A stretch of DNA of 34,093 nucleotides from Thauera sp. UBA6194 (GCA_002422685.1 DITC01000068.1:1-34093); one strand, 5' to 3'. Shown: positions 25,221 to 33,978, numbered from the stretch's first letter. Made by a program: numbers and translations. Notes: generated from the sequence alone by a model not told the origin.

Positions 25221-26975
25221 TCAACTTGCCATCGGCCGCGTACGCGGGAAGAGCAGGTCGATGAAGCGCTCGGCGGTGGGCTGGGGCTCGTGGTTGGCGA
25301 GGCCCGGGCGCTCGTTGGCCTCGATGATCACGTAGTCGGGACCGTCGACCGCGGGCACCAGGAAGTCCAGCCCGGTCACCGGGATGTCGAGCGTGCGCGC
25401 GGCCTTTTCGGCGGCCTCGCGCAGCGCCGGGTGCAGCTCGGCGGTGACGTCGTGGATGGTGCCGCCGGTGTGCAGGTTGGCGGTGTTGCGCACCTGCAGG
25501 CGTTGCTCGGCCGGCAGCACGGCGTCGAGCGTGAAGCCCTGCGCGGCGACGCAGCGCCCGGCCTCCGCGTCGAGCGGGATGCGCGACTCGCCGCCGGTGG
25601 CCGCCGCACGCCGCCGGCTCTGGCGCTCGATCAGCGCGCGCACCGTGCTGCGCCCGTCCCCCACCACCTCCGGTGGCCGCCGCACCGCCGCGGCCACCAC
25701 CCGATGGTCGATGACGACGATGCGCAGGTCCTCGCCCTTGCAGAACTGTTCGACGATGACACGATCGCAGAACTGGCGCGCGCGTTCGATGGCGGCGCGC
25801 ACGTCCTCCGCGCTGCGCAGATCGACGCTGATGCCCTTGCCCTGCTCGCCCTCGACCGGCTTGACCACCACCGCGCCGACCTCGGCGAGCAGCGCCTGCC
25901 AGCCGGCCTCGTCGTCGGCATCGGCCTGGCGCGGCACCGAGAGCCCCTCGCCGGCGAGCAGCTTCAGGGTCACGCGCTTGTCCTGGCAGCGGCTCATCGC
26001 CACCGCGCTGGTCAGTTCCGACAAGGACTCGCGGCACACGATGCTGCGCCCACCCAGGGTGAGGCGGAAATAGCCGTTCTCGGCGTCGATGACTTCGGCG
26101 TGGATGCCGCGCCGGATCGCCTCGTCCACCAGCAGCCGGGCATAGGGGTTGAGATCCTGCAGCGCCTCGCCGCCGCCGATGAACAGCGGCTCGTTGATCG
26201 CGTTGCGGCGCTTGACCGCGAACGCGGGGATGCGCTGGAAGCCGAGCTTGTCGTAGAGCGCGATCGCCTGCTCGTTGTCATGCAGCACCGACACGTCCAT
26301 CCACTCGCGCCCGCGCGCCTGGTAGTGCTCGGCCAGATAGCGCACCAGCGCCTCGCCCACGCCCGGGTGCGCCGCCTGCGGCGCCACCGCCAGCGCCCAC
26401 AGGCTGGCGCCATGCTGCGGGTCGGCGAAGGCCTCGACGTGATCCAGGCCCATCGCCACGCCGATCACCTCGCCGCTGGCGCGGTCCTCGGCGAGCGCAT
26501 AGGTGATGCTGCGGCTGGCGCGCGCCTTCCACACCGCCAGCGCATCCACCGGCACCATGCGCCGGGCGCGGTAGAGCACGTTGATCGCCGCCACATCCGC
26601 GCGCGTGCGCAGCCGGCGCAGCGTGAAGCCGGTACGTCCAGCGCGCTGCGATTGAGCACGATAAGTGGCGAGATTGAGCCGGAAGGCCTCGGAGGGATCG
26701 AGAAAGAGCTGCTGCGGCGCGCGCGCCACCACCACGTGCGGCTTCTCGACGTAGAAGGCGATGTCGCGCTGGCCGGGGCGCTCGGCCAGCAAGGCCTCGC
26801 CCAGGCTCGCCGCGTCGCGCCAGGTCTGCGCCGGCAGCAAGCGCCCCCAGCCGCATTCGATGACGACGTCGGTGGGCGTGCCCGCCGGCTCGGGCTGTCC
26901 GGCGGGCCGATGCACGGCCAGATGCGCGCTGCGCTGCTCGGCGCGCAGCGCGCGCGCGATGTGCTTGCGGATCAT
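25221..26975 (-). CDS. ngg: N-acetylglutaminylglutamine synthetase (GNAT + ATP-grasp)
   Basis: This is a two-domain enzyme of 584 residues that makes N-acetylglutaminylglutamine, the precursor of the osmoprotectant NAGGN. The GNAT acetyltransferase domain lies at about residues 115-270 (LWALAVAPQAAHPGVGEALV; EQAIALYDKLGFQRI). The ATP-grasp ligase domain is at about 295-580, with VVVKPVEGEQGKGISVDL, FCKGEDLRIVVIDHRVVAA and IIEANERPGLANH. It sits 12 bases after asnO and before the M42 hydrolase, the classic order for this pathway. The assignment rests on domain architecture plus context. Confidence 0.93.
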   Translation of the reverse strand: MIRKHIARALRAEQRSAHLAVHRPAGQPEPAGTPTDVVIECGWGRLLPAQTWRDAASLGEALLAERPGQRDIAFYVEKPHVVVARAPQQLFLDPSEAFRLNLATYRAQSQRAGRTGFTLRRLRTRADVAAINVLYRARRMVPVDALAVWKARASRSITYALAEDRASGEVIGVAMGLDHVEAFADPQHGASLWALAVAPQAAHPGVGEALVRYLAEHYQARGREWMDVSVLHDNEQAIALYDKLGFQRIPAFAVKRRNAINEPLFIGGGEALQDLNPYARLLVDEAIRRGIHAEVIDAENGYFRLTLGGRSIVCRESLSELTSAVAMSRCQDKRVTLKLLAGEGLSVPRQADADDEAGWQALLAEVGAVVVKPVEGEQGKGISVDLRSAEDVRAAIERARQFCDRVIVEQFCKGEDLRIVVIDHRVVAAAVRRPPEVVGDGRSTVRALIERQSRRRAAATGGESRIPLDAEAGRCVAAQGFTLDAVLPAEQRLQVRNTANLHTGGTIHDVTAELHPALREAAEKAARTLDIPVTGLDFLVPAVDGPDYVIIEANERPGLANHEPQPTAERFIDLLFPRTRPMAS

Positions 26976-26987
26976 CGTGCTTCGTCC

Positions 26988-28760
26988 TCAACCCACATGG
27001 GTCTGCAGCCACCACTCCAGCAGCCCGAGCTGCCAGAGCTTGGAGCCGCGCAGCGGCGTGATGTGGGCGGACGGGTCGGCGAGCAGCGTGTCGACGTAGC
27101 CCTTGCGGAACAGCCCGCGCTCGCGCGCCGACTGGCTGGAGAGCGCATCGCGCACGCGCTCGAGCACCGGCCCCTGCAGGTACTTGAGCCCCGGCACCGG
27201 GAAGTAGCCCTTGGGGCGATCGATCACGGCGTCGGGAATGAGCTTGCGCGCGGCCTCCTTGAGCACACCCTTGCCACCATGGGCTAGCTTGTGGCGCGCC
27301 GGGATGCGCGCGGCGAGCTCGACCAGCTCGTGGTCGAGGAAGGGCACGCGCGCCTCCAGCCCGAAGGCCATGGTCATGTTGTCCACCCGCTTGACCGGGT
27401 CGTCGACCAGCATCACCGTGGTGTCCAGGCGCAGCGCCTTCTCCACCGGGTCGTCCGCGCCCGGCGCGTTGAAGCTCGCCGCGACGAAGGCCGCGCTCGC
27501 ATCCACGCCGTGCCACCGCGGGTTCACCGTGGCGAGGTATTCGTCGTAGTCGCGGTCGCGGAAGGCGGCAAGGTAATCCGCCACCGGATCGGCGCTGCCG
27601 GCGAGCTTGGGGTACCAGTGGTAGCCGCCGAACACCTCGTCCGCGCCCTGCCCGCTCTGCACCACCTTGCTGTGCCGGCTCACCGCCTCGGAGAGCAGAT
27701 AGAAGCCGATGCAGTCGTGGCTCACCATGGGCTCGTTCATCGCCGCCACCGCCTCGGGCAGGCGGGTGAGCAGCTCCTGCTCGGGTACGAAGATGCGCTC
27801 GTGCACCGTGCCGAACTCGCGCGCGACGATGTCGGCGTACTCGAACTCGTTGCCCTTCTCGCCGCCGACATCGGCGAAGCCGACGTTGTAGGTGCGCAGA
27901 TCCTTCACCCCGGCCTCGGCCATCAGGCCGACGATGAGGCTGGAGTCCACCCCGCCCGACAGCAGCGCGCCCACCGGCACGTCCGCCACCAGGCGGCGCC
28001 TGACCGCGGCGCGCAGACCGTCGAGCAGGATCTCGGTCCAGTCCTCGAAGCTGCGCGCCTCGTCCGCCGCGTCACGGGCGTAGTCCAGCGCCCAGAAGCT
28101 GCGCTCACTGCGCCGGCCGTCGGGCTCGATGCGCATCAGCATGCCCGGGGCGAGCTTGCGGACGCCGGCGAGCAGTGTGTGCGGCGCCGGCACCACGGCA
28201 TGGAAGGACAGGTAATGATTGAGCGCCGCCGGATCGATCGAGGTATCCACCCCGCCCGCCGCGAGCAGCGCCGGCAAGGCGGAGGCGAAGCGCAGCCCGC
28301 CCGCGATCGGCGCGTAATACAGCGGTTTGATGCCGAGCCGGTCGCGGCCGAGCAGCACACGGCCGCTGTCGCGCTCCCAGATCGCGAAAGCGAACATGCC
28401 GTTGAGGCGGCTGACGAAGTCCTCGCCCCAGGCGTGATAGGCCTTGAGCAGCACCTCGGTGTCGCCGTGGGAGTAGAAGCGGTAGCCCTTGGCCTCGAGC
28501 TCGCGGCGCAGCTCGGGGTGGTTGTACACCGCGCCGTTGAACACGATGCCCAGGCCGAGCTCGGGATCGACCATGGGCTGCTGCGCCGATTCGGACAGGT
28601 CCATGATCTTCAGCCGGCGATGACCCCAGGCCTGCGCGCCCTGCGCGAACACGCCGCCGTTGTCCGGCCCGCGCGCCTGCTGCTGCGCGTTCATGCGCGC
28701 CAGCGCCGCGAGGTCGGGGGTGTTGCCATCGAATCTCAACTCACCTGCAATTCCGCACAT
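26988..28760 (-). CDS. asnO: N-acetylglutaminylglutamine amidotransferase (asparagine-synthetase-like)
   Basis: This enzyme of 590 residues converts the C-terminal carboxylate of N-acetylglutaminylglutamine to the amide. A class II glutamine amidotransferase domain has nucleophile Cys2 (MCGIAGELRF), RGPDNGGVF and GIVFNGAVYNHPELR. An asparagine-synthase domain has the PP-loop LLSGGVDSSLIVGL (about residues 267-280) and SGQGADEVFGGYHWYP. It is the first gene of the trio. Without the ngg and peptidase neighbours it would be called an asparagine synthetase; the context makes the NAGGN role much more likely. Confidence 0.93.
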   Translation of the reverse strand: MCGIAGELRFDGNTPDLAALARMNAQQQARGPDNGGVFAQGAQAWGHRRLKIMDLSESAQQPMVDPELGLGIVFNGAVYNHPELRRELEAKGYRFYSHGDTEVLLKAYHAWGEDFVSRLNGMFAFAIWERDSGRVLLGRDRLGIKPLYYAPIAGGLRFASALPALLAAGGVDTSIDPAALNHYLSFHAVVPAPHTLLAGVRKLAPGMLMRIEPDGRRSERSFWALDYARDAADEARSFEDWTEILLDGLRAAVRRRLVADVPVGALLSGGVDSSLIVGLMAEAGVKDLRTYNVGFADVGGEKGNEFEYADIVAREFGTVHERIFVPEQELLTRLPEAVAAMNEPMVSHDCIGFYLLSEAVSRHSKVVQSGQGADEVFGGYHWYPKLAGSADPVADYLAAFRDRDYDEYLATVNPRWHGVDASAAFVAASFNAPGADDPVEKALRLDTTVMLVDDPVKRVDNMTMAFGLEARVPFLDHELVELAARIPARHKLAHGGKGVLKEAARKLIPDAVIDRPKGYFPVPGLKYLQGPVLERVRDALSSQSARERGLFRKGYVDTLLADPSAHITPLRGSKLWQLGLLEWWLQTHVG

Positions 28761-28797
28761 TGAACTTCCTGAATAATTAACGAGCTCTCTATTCTAG

Positions 28798-28810
28798 CAA
28801 ATTGTATTTG
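28798..28810. promoter_or_regulatory. Inverted repeat upstream of asnO
   Basis: CAAAT-TGT-ATTTG is a perfect 5-bp dyad in an AT-rich patch about 40-50 bases upstream of asnO. A TAGAAT hexamer on the minus strand (28791-28796) is next to it and could be the -10. It could bind an osmotic or other regulator; there is no direct evidence. Confidence 0.3.
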
Positions 28811-28880
28811 TGCCAATGTTTCAGCGCGAACAAACACGCTTCCTCGAGTGAATATTCGCCCCCGCAGAGCGCCTTACTGT

Positions 28881-29792
28881 TCAGCGTCGCGGCGCAACCT
28901 GGTGCGCCGGCCTGCGCATGGTAAGCACGATACCGCCCAGGACCAGAGCCATGCCGGCGTAGTGGAACCACGCCGGGCGCTCGCCCAGCAGCAAGGTGGA
29001 CAGGATGGCGGCGAACACCGGCTGCAGGTGAATGAACAAGGAGCCCACCGCAGGCCCCACCGCCGCCACCCCGGCGTTGAAACAGACAAAACCGAGAAAA
29101 GCCGCCATCACCCCTGCGTAAAGGATGCCGAGCAAGGAACCGGCATTCACCCTGATCGTCACGCCCGAAGCGATCTCCCACGCATAGACCGGTGCCAGCA
29201 TCAGCAAGCCGACGAGGATGAAGGCAGCCAACTGCAGCATCGGATGCACGCCCTGTGGGCGCCACTGCAGGCCGACGGTGTAAATGCTCCACGACAACAC
29301 CGCGACCAGCATCCACATGTCGCCGGTGTTGAGCTGAAACCCGAGCAGCGTCTCGAGACTCCCACGCGCGATCAGCAGCAGCACCCCGATCAAGGACACC
29401 GCTACGCCAACCCCCTCGAGCCGGCTGAGCCGCTTACCGAGGAAGACGAAGGCGAGCGCGATCGTCGCCACCGGAATGAACGAGTTGATGAGCGTGGCGC
29501 TGGTCGCCGTGGTGTGCTGCACCGCTGCGTAGGCCAGGGTGTTGTAGAGCCCCACCCCGAACACGCCCAGAAAAACCACCTCCTTCCAGGCCGCGCGAAG
29601 CTGCGGCCACTGCGTGCGCAGGTGTGGCACCGCGAGCGGCAGCACGCACAGGAAGGCTACCGCCCAGCGCCAGAACGCCAGACCCACCGGCGGCAGGTCG
29701 GCGCGCAGGCCACGGCCCATCACCATGTTGCCCGCCCAGAAGAGCGAGGCGAGAACGAGGAGCAGATAAGGATTGAAACGGGGGCGCGTCAT
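28881..29792 (-). CDS. EamA/DMT-family transporter
   Basis: This is an inner-membrane drug/metabolite-type exporter of 303 residues with about ten hydrophobic helices in two EamA repeats. The first repeat begins NPYLLLVLASLFWAGNMVMG and the second begins near MWMLVAVLSWSIYTVGLQW. The ending is basic (MRRPAHQVAPRR). I chose the ATG at 29792 because it gives the normal short N-terminus; longer in-frame starts reach far into the divergent intergenic region. It lies 120 bases upstream of asnO on the same strand. A link with the osmolyte genes is possible but unproven, and the substrate is unknown. Confidence 0.88.
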   Translation of the reverse strand: MTRPRFNPYLLLVLASLFWAGNMVMGRGLRADLPPVGLAFWRWAVAFLCVLPLAVPHLRTQWPQLRAAWKEVVFLGVFGVGLYNTLAYAAVQHTTATSATLINSFIPVATIALAFVFLGKRLSRLEGVGVAVSLIGVLLLIARGSLETLLGFQLNTGDMWMLVAVLSWSIYTVGLQWRPQGVHPMLQLAAFILVGLLMLAPVYAWEIASGVTIRVNAGSLLGILYAGVMAAFLGFVCFNAGVAAVGPAVGSLFIHLQPVFAAILSTLLLGERPAWFHYAGMALVLGGIVLTMRRPAHQVAPRR

Positions 29793-30088
29793 CGTGTGCA
29801 GCCAGTTGCATGAACGACCCCCGATTGTCCGCGTAAATGGTGTCGAGATGAATCCCGTTCGGCGGGCATGGCCGATTCCGAGCGAACCGATGCCGCACCC
29901 GCCGCCCACCACGCACGGCGATCCACTCGCATCCGTGACGTCTTGCGCAGCTGAGGTGTGCTGCGCTTGACCCATGTCATGCACGCACCTCGTCAGCGGC
30001 CTATAGTGTGCGGTGCACAAACCCATTTCTGTCGCATCAGCCCTGCCTCACGAAGGCCGACGCTGCGCTGCGGCAAAGGCTGCCCGAC
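29793..30088. other. Divergent intergenic region
   Basis: This stretch of 296 bases lies between the EamA transporter and the carboxyltransferase operon. A weak TATAGT (30002-30007) could be a -10 for the plus-strand operon, with no matching -35. I see no other gene, repeat or hairpin. Confidence 0.4.
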
Positions 30089-31609
30089 ATGACCCGAATC
30101 ATCGACATCACCGAGCTCGCCCTGCGCGACGCCCACCAGAGCCTGCTCGCCACCCGCATGGCCCTGGAAGACATGATCCCCGCCTGCGAAGACATCGACC
30201 GCGCGGGCTACTGGTCGGTCGAATGCTGGGGCGGCGCCACCTTCGACGCCTGCATCCGCTTCCTCAACGAAGACCCCTGGGAGCGCCTGCGCACCTTCCG
30301 CCGCCTGCTGCCCAACTCGCGCCTGCAGATGCTGCTGCGCGGCCAGAACCTGCTCGGCTACCGCCATTACGAGGACGGAGTGGTCGACCGCTTCGTGGAC
30401 AAGGCCGCCGAGAACGGCATGGACGTGTTCCGCGTGTTCGACGCCCTGAACGACGTCCGCAACCTCGAGCGCGCCATCGCGGCAGTGCGCCGCACCGGCA
30501 AGCACGCTCAGGGCACGATCTGCTACACCGTGAGCCCGCTGCACACGGTGCAGGGCTTCGTCGACATGGCGCAGCGCCTGGTGGAGATGGGCTGCGACTC
30601 GATCTGCCTGAAGGACATGGCCGCCCTGCTCAAGCCTCAGCCCGCCTACGACATCGTGCGCGGCATCAAGCAGCAATGCGGCGATTCGGTGCGTGTGCAC
30701 GTGCATACCCACGCCACCACCGGCGTCACCCTGGTGAGCCTGATGAAGGCGATCGAGGCCGGCGCCGACTGCGTGGATACCGCAATCAGCTCGCTCAGCC
30801 TCGGCCCCGGCCACAACCCCACCGAGAGCCTGGTGGAGATGCTCGAGGGCACGGGTTTCGAGGCGCGACTGGACAAGGACCGCCTGCGCCGCGTTAAGGA
30901 CCACTTCGCCACCGTGCGCCCGCGCTACGCCGAGTTCATGTCCAACATCCACGGCGTGGACACCGACATCTTCGACAGCCAGATCCCGGGCGGCATGATC
31001 TCCAACATGGAGAGCCAGTTGAAGCAGCAGAAGGCGGCCGACCGCCTGCGCGAAGTGCTGATCGAGGTCCCGCGCGTGCGCGAGGACGCGGGCTTTCCGC
31101 CGCTGGTCACGCCCTCGAGCCAGATCGTCGGCACCCAGGCGGTGTTCAACGTGATGATGGGACGCTACAAGGCGATGTCGGGCGAGTTTGCCGATCTGAT
31201 GCTCGGCTACTACGGCGAAGCGCCCGGCGCGCGCGACCCCGAGGTGGTGGCGCTCGCCGAACAGCAGGCGAAGAAGCCGCCGATCGATTGCCGCCCGGCC
31301 GACCTGCTCAAGCCCGAATGGCACGCGCTGCGCGAGGCGGCGATCGCGCTGCCGGGCAGCAACGGCAGCGACGAGGACGTGCTCACCCACGCGATGTTCC
31401 CGCAGGTGGCGCCGAAGTTCTTCGCCAGCCGCGCCGAGGGGCCGAAGAACCTGGGCAAGGATCCGTCCGCGCCAGGCCCGGACACGGGCAAGACCGGTGC
31501 AGCGCCTGCCGGCGGCGGCAGCGCCCCCGCCCCCGTGCGCACGCCGATCAGCTACGACGTGACGGTCAACGGCCGCTCGCATCGCGTCTCCGTCACACCT
31601 GTCCCTTGA
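30089..31609 (+). CDS. Biotin-dependent carboxyltransferase, transcarboxylase 5S / oxaloacetate decarboxylase alpha type
   Basis: This is a DRE-TIM-like carboxyltransferase of about 506 residues that moves CO2 between carboxybiotin and pyruvate/oxaloacetate. Metal and catalytic residues are Asp14 (ALRDAHQSLLATRM), the Lys expected to be carbamylated, Lys175 (CLKDMAALLKP), and His206/His208 (VHVHTHATTG). A conserved PYC-type C-terminal domain follows (QIPGGMISNMESQLKQQ). After a Gly/Pro/Ala linker the protein ends with a stub, YDVTVNGRSHRVSVTPVP. That stub looks like the first strands of a biotin-carrier domain but has no biotin-accepting Lys; the carrier is encoded separately at 33590. The ATG at 30089 is chosen for the standard MTRIIDITEL start. 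Confidence 0.9.
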   Translation: MTRIIDITELALRDAHQSLLATRMALEDMIPACEDIDRAGYWSVECWGGATFDACIRFLNEDPWERLRTFRRLLPNSRLQMLLRGQNLLGYRHYEDGVVDRFVDKAAENGMDVFRVFDALNDVRNLERAIAAVRRTGKHAQGTICYTVSPLHTVQGFVDMAQRLVEMGCDSICLKDMAALLKPQPAYDIVRGIKQQCGDSVRVHVHTHATTGVTLVSLMKAIEAGADCVDTAISSLSLGPGHNPTESLVEMLEGTGFEARLDKDRLRRVKDHFATVRPRYAEFMSNIHGVDTDIFDSQIPGGMISNMESQLKQQKAADRLREVLIEVPRVREDAGFPPLVTPSSQIVGTQAVFNVMMGRYKAMSGEFADLMLGYYGEAPGARDPEVVALAEQQAKKPPIDCRPADLLKPEWHALREAAIALPGSNGSDEDVLTHAMFPQVAPKFFASRAEGPKNLGKDPSAPGPDTGKTGAAPAGGGSAPAPVRTPISYDVTVNGRSHRVSVTPVP

Positions 31610-31712
31610 AGCGCAGGCGATCACCGACGGCGTCGGCTGCGGGGCTGTGCCCTGCCCCGGACGCCACGCATCCTCTACACGGACGCGCTCATCAAACTCT
31701 GGAGAACTCCGC

Positions 31713-33260
31713 ATGAACACCATGCAGGACAAGATCACCGACCTGCAGCGCCGCCGCGCCGAGGCCGAGCTCGGCGGCGGCGTCGAGCGCCTCGACAAGC
31801 AGCGCCAGGCCGGCAAGCTCACGGCACGCGAACGCATCGCCGCGCTGATCGACGCCGACAGCTTCGACGAGACCGGCCTCTTCGCCGCCCACCGCGCCAC
31901 GCTCTTCGGCATGGCCGGAAAGTCCCTGCCCGCTGATGGCGTGGTCACCGGTGCCGCCGCGGTCGGAGGCCGCCTCGTGCACCTCGCCAGCCAGGACTTC
32001 ACCGTCGCCGGCGGCTCGGCGGGCGAGACGCACTCCGAGAAGGTCGCCGACATCATGCACATGGCCTTGAAGACCGGCTCGCCCTTCGTCTTCATCAACG
32101 ACTCGGGCGGCGCGCGCGTGCAGGAAGGCATCGACTCGCTGTCGGGCTACGGCAAGGTCTTCCACGCCAACGTGCTGCTGTCGGGCGTGGTGCCGCAGAT
32201 CTCGCTGATCTGCGGGCCGTGCGCCGGCGGCGCGGCCTATAGCCCGGCGCTCACCGACTTCATCATCCAGACCCGCCAGGCCCAGCTCTTCATCACCGGG
32301 CCGCAGGTCATCCGCCAAGTCACCGGCGAGAAGGTCAGCGCGGAACAATTGGGCGGGCCGGACGCGCACATGCTGCACTCGGGCGTGATCCACTTCATCG
32401 CCGAGGACGACGCCCACGCGGTGATGCTGTGCAAGAAGCTGCTGAGCTTCCTCCCCGCCAACAACCTCGAGGATCCGCCGCAGATCGAGGGCGACCGCCG
32501 CGTCGAGCCCAACCCCGCGCTCCAGACCCTGGTGCCGATGCAGGGGCGCCAAGGTTACGATGTGCGCAACCTGATCGCCGGCGTCGTCGATTTCGGCGCC
32601 TTCATGGAGGTGCAGTCGGGCTACGCCGCCAACATAGTGGTTGGCTTCGCACGTATCGTCGGCGGCACGGTGGGCATCGTCGCCAACCAGCCGCTGGTGC
32701 AGGCCGGCGTGCTCGACATCGACGCCTCGGACAAGGCCGCGCGCTTCATTCGCTTCTGCAACGCTTTCAACATCCCGCTCGTCACCTTCGTGGACGTGCC
32801 CGGTTTCCTGCCCGGCGTGAAGCAGGAGTACGGCGGCATCATCCGCCACGGCGCCAAGCTGCTGTTCGCCTATTCGTCGGCGACGGTACCCAAGATCACA
32901 GTGATCCTGCGCAAGGCCTATGGCGGCGCTTACGTGGCCATGTGCAGCAAGGATCTCGGCGCCGACCGCGTGTTCGCCTGGCCTACAGCCGAGATCGCGG
33001 TGATGGGCGCCGAGGGCGCGGCCGAGATCGTGTTCCGCAAGGAGATCGACGAAGCCGACCATCCCGAGCAAAAGCGCCAGGAACGGATCCGCGAATACCG
33101 TGACACCTTCTCCAACCCTTACGTTGCCGCCGAACGCCGGCTGGTGGATGCAGTCATCGAGCCCGCGCTGACGCGCCGTCACATCGCTCAGGCGCTCGAA
33201 TACCTGCGCACCAAGCGCGAACCGCGGCCGCACAAGAAGCATGGGCTGACTCCGCTGTGA
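31713..33260 (+). CDS. Acyl-CoA carboxyltransferase, methylmalonyl-CoA decarboxylase alpha / transcarboxylase 12S type
   Basis: This is a crotonase-fold carboxyltransferase of 515 residues that exchanges CO2 between an acyl-CoA (probably methylmalonyl-CoA/propionyl-CoA) and carboxybiotin. The N-terminal half has FINDSGGARVQEGIDSLSGYG and CGPCAGGAAYSPALTDFI. The C-terminal half has FVDVPGFLPGVKQEYGGIIRHGAK and RKAYGGAYVAMCSKDLGAD, with the ending PHKKHGLTPL usual for MmdA/PccB proteins. GGAG lies 8 bases before the ATG at 31713. It is the second gene of the operon. Propionyl-CoA carboxylase beta is an alternative, but no biotin carboxylase gene accompanies it here. Confidence 0.92.
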   Translation: MNTMQDKITDLQRRRAEAELGGGVERLDKQRQAGKLTARERIAALIDADSFDETGLFAAHRATLFGMAGKSLPADGVVTGAAAVGGRLVHLASQDFTVAGGSAGETHSEKVADIMHMALKTGSPFVFINDSGGARVQEGIDSLSGYGKVFHANVLLSGVVPQISLICGPCAGGAAYSPALTDFIIQTRQAQLFITGPQVIRQVTGEKVSAEQLGGPDAHMLHSGVIHFIAEDDAHAVMLCKKLLSFLPANNLEDPPQIEGDRRVEPNPALQTLVPMQGRQGYDVRNLIAGVVDFGAFMEVQSGYAANIVVGFARIVGGTVGIVANQPLVQAGVLDIDASDKAARFIRFCNAFNIPLVTFVDVPGFLPGVKQEYGGIIRHGAKLLFAYSSATVPKITVILRKAYGGAYVAMCSKDLGADRVFAWPTAEIAVMGAEGAAEIVFRKEIDEADHPEQKRQERIREYRDTFSNPYVAAERRLVDAVIEPALTRRHIAQALEYLRTKREPRPHKKHGLTPL

Positions 33261-33271
33261 GGACCCCGACC

Positions 33272-33577
33272 ATGAATGATCAGGAACACCTGCTGGCCGT
33301 CATCGACGCCCTGCGTGCGGAAGTGCGCAACCTGGGTGCGCGCGTCGGCGAACTCGAGGTGCGACTTTCCGCCCTAACCGTAGCAACTGCCGCATCGCCC
33401 ACATCCGCGCGAACACCCCAGGACGAGATCAGCGAGGAAGAGCTGCTCGCAATCTCCGCCGCGATCGCCGCCTTCCTCGGCGTGCGTGCGCGCATCCGCA
33501 ACGTACGCCTGGTGCATTCGGCCACCTGGGCCCAGGTCGGCCGCGTCCATATCCAGGCCTCTCACCGCGTGCACTAA
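33272..33577 (+). CDS. Small MmdD/MmdE-like subunit of the carboxyltransferase complex
   Basis: The product has about 101 residues. The N-terminal part is a likely coiled coil (LRAEVRNLGARVGELEVRL), followed by a Thr/Ser/Ala linker. The C-terminal part is SEEELLAISAAIAAFLGVRARIRNVRL...TWAQVGRVHIQASH. That last part resembles the conserved C-terminus of MmdD/MmdE and OadG-type subunits, which bind the carboxyltransferase. Unlike OadG or MmdD there is no membrane helix, so it would be soluble. GAGG precedes the ATG; a GTG at 33257 overlapping the previous stop would add five residues. The function is inferred from context and weak resemblance. Confidence 0.68.
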   Translation: MNDQEHLLAVIDALRAEVRNLGARVGELEVRLSALTVATAASPTSARTPQDEISEEELLAISAAIAAFLGVRARIRNVRLVHSATWAQVGRVHIQASHRVH

Positions 33578-33589
33578 AGGAATCCCAAG

Positions 33590-33970
33590 GTGAAACTCAA
33601 GATCACGCTCAACGACAAGACCTTCGAGGTGGACGTGGAGGTCGCCGAGGCCGACACCGCCACCCTGCCCCCTGCGTACCCGATTGGCTCAGCCGTATTG
33701 TCCGGCAGCGTCGCCAGCGCACCGTTGCCCGTTGCAAACGATGCAGCGGTCGACGAAGCCAAGGTTTGCCGCAGTCCCGTCTCCGGCATCGTCGTACGCC
33801 TCATCGCCCAGCCCGGCCAGGCACTTCAGGTCGGAGACCCGTTGATGGTCCTCGAGGCCATGAAGATGGAAACGAACATCACCGCCCCAATCGCTGGCCG
33901 TATCGCTGCAATCCACGTAACGCAGGGTGACAACGTGCAATCAGGGCAAGTGGTGGTTGAATTCGAATAG
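33590..33970 (+). CDS. Biotin carboxyl carrier protein, transcarboxylase 1.3S type
   Basis: This is a biotin/lipoyl-attachment protein of 126 residues that shuttles carboxybiotin between the two carboxyltransferases. It has an N-terminal strand pair (KLKITLNDKTFEVDVEV), an Ala/Val/Pro-rich linker, and a biotinyl domain with the attachment site LEAMKMETN (Lys92). The overall layout matches the 1.3S subunit of propionibacterial transcarboxylase. The start is GTG with AAGGAAT at proper spacing, 12 bases after the previous gene. It is the last gene of the operon, followed by a terminator. Confidence 0.92.
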   Translation: MKLKITLNDKTFEVDVEVAEADTATLPPAYPIGSAVLSGSVASAPLPVANDAAVDEAKVCRSPVSGIVVRLIAQPGQALQVGDPLMVLEAMKMETNITAPIAGRIAAIHVTQGDNVQSGQVVVEFE

Positions 33971-33978
33971 ACACGGAT

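Noticed and set aside
25290..27287. A 665-codon open frame antisense to ngg
   Set aside because: It mirrors the codon pattern of ngg and has no family signature.
26988..28760. Calling this gene an ordinary asparagine synthetase
   Set aside because: The next genes are the GNAT/ATP-grasp synthetase and M42 hydrolase of the NAGGN trio, which makes the amidotransferase of that pathway the better call.
28791..28815. Possible sigma-54 promoter upstream of asnO (TGGCAC ... TTGC)
   Set aside because: The GG and GC elements are 14 bases apart instead of the required 10.
29993..32131. A 712-codon open frame antisense to the carboxyltransferase genes
   Set aside because: It crosses two real genes and their spacer and has shadow-type composition.
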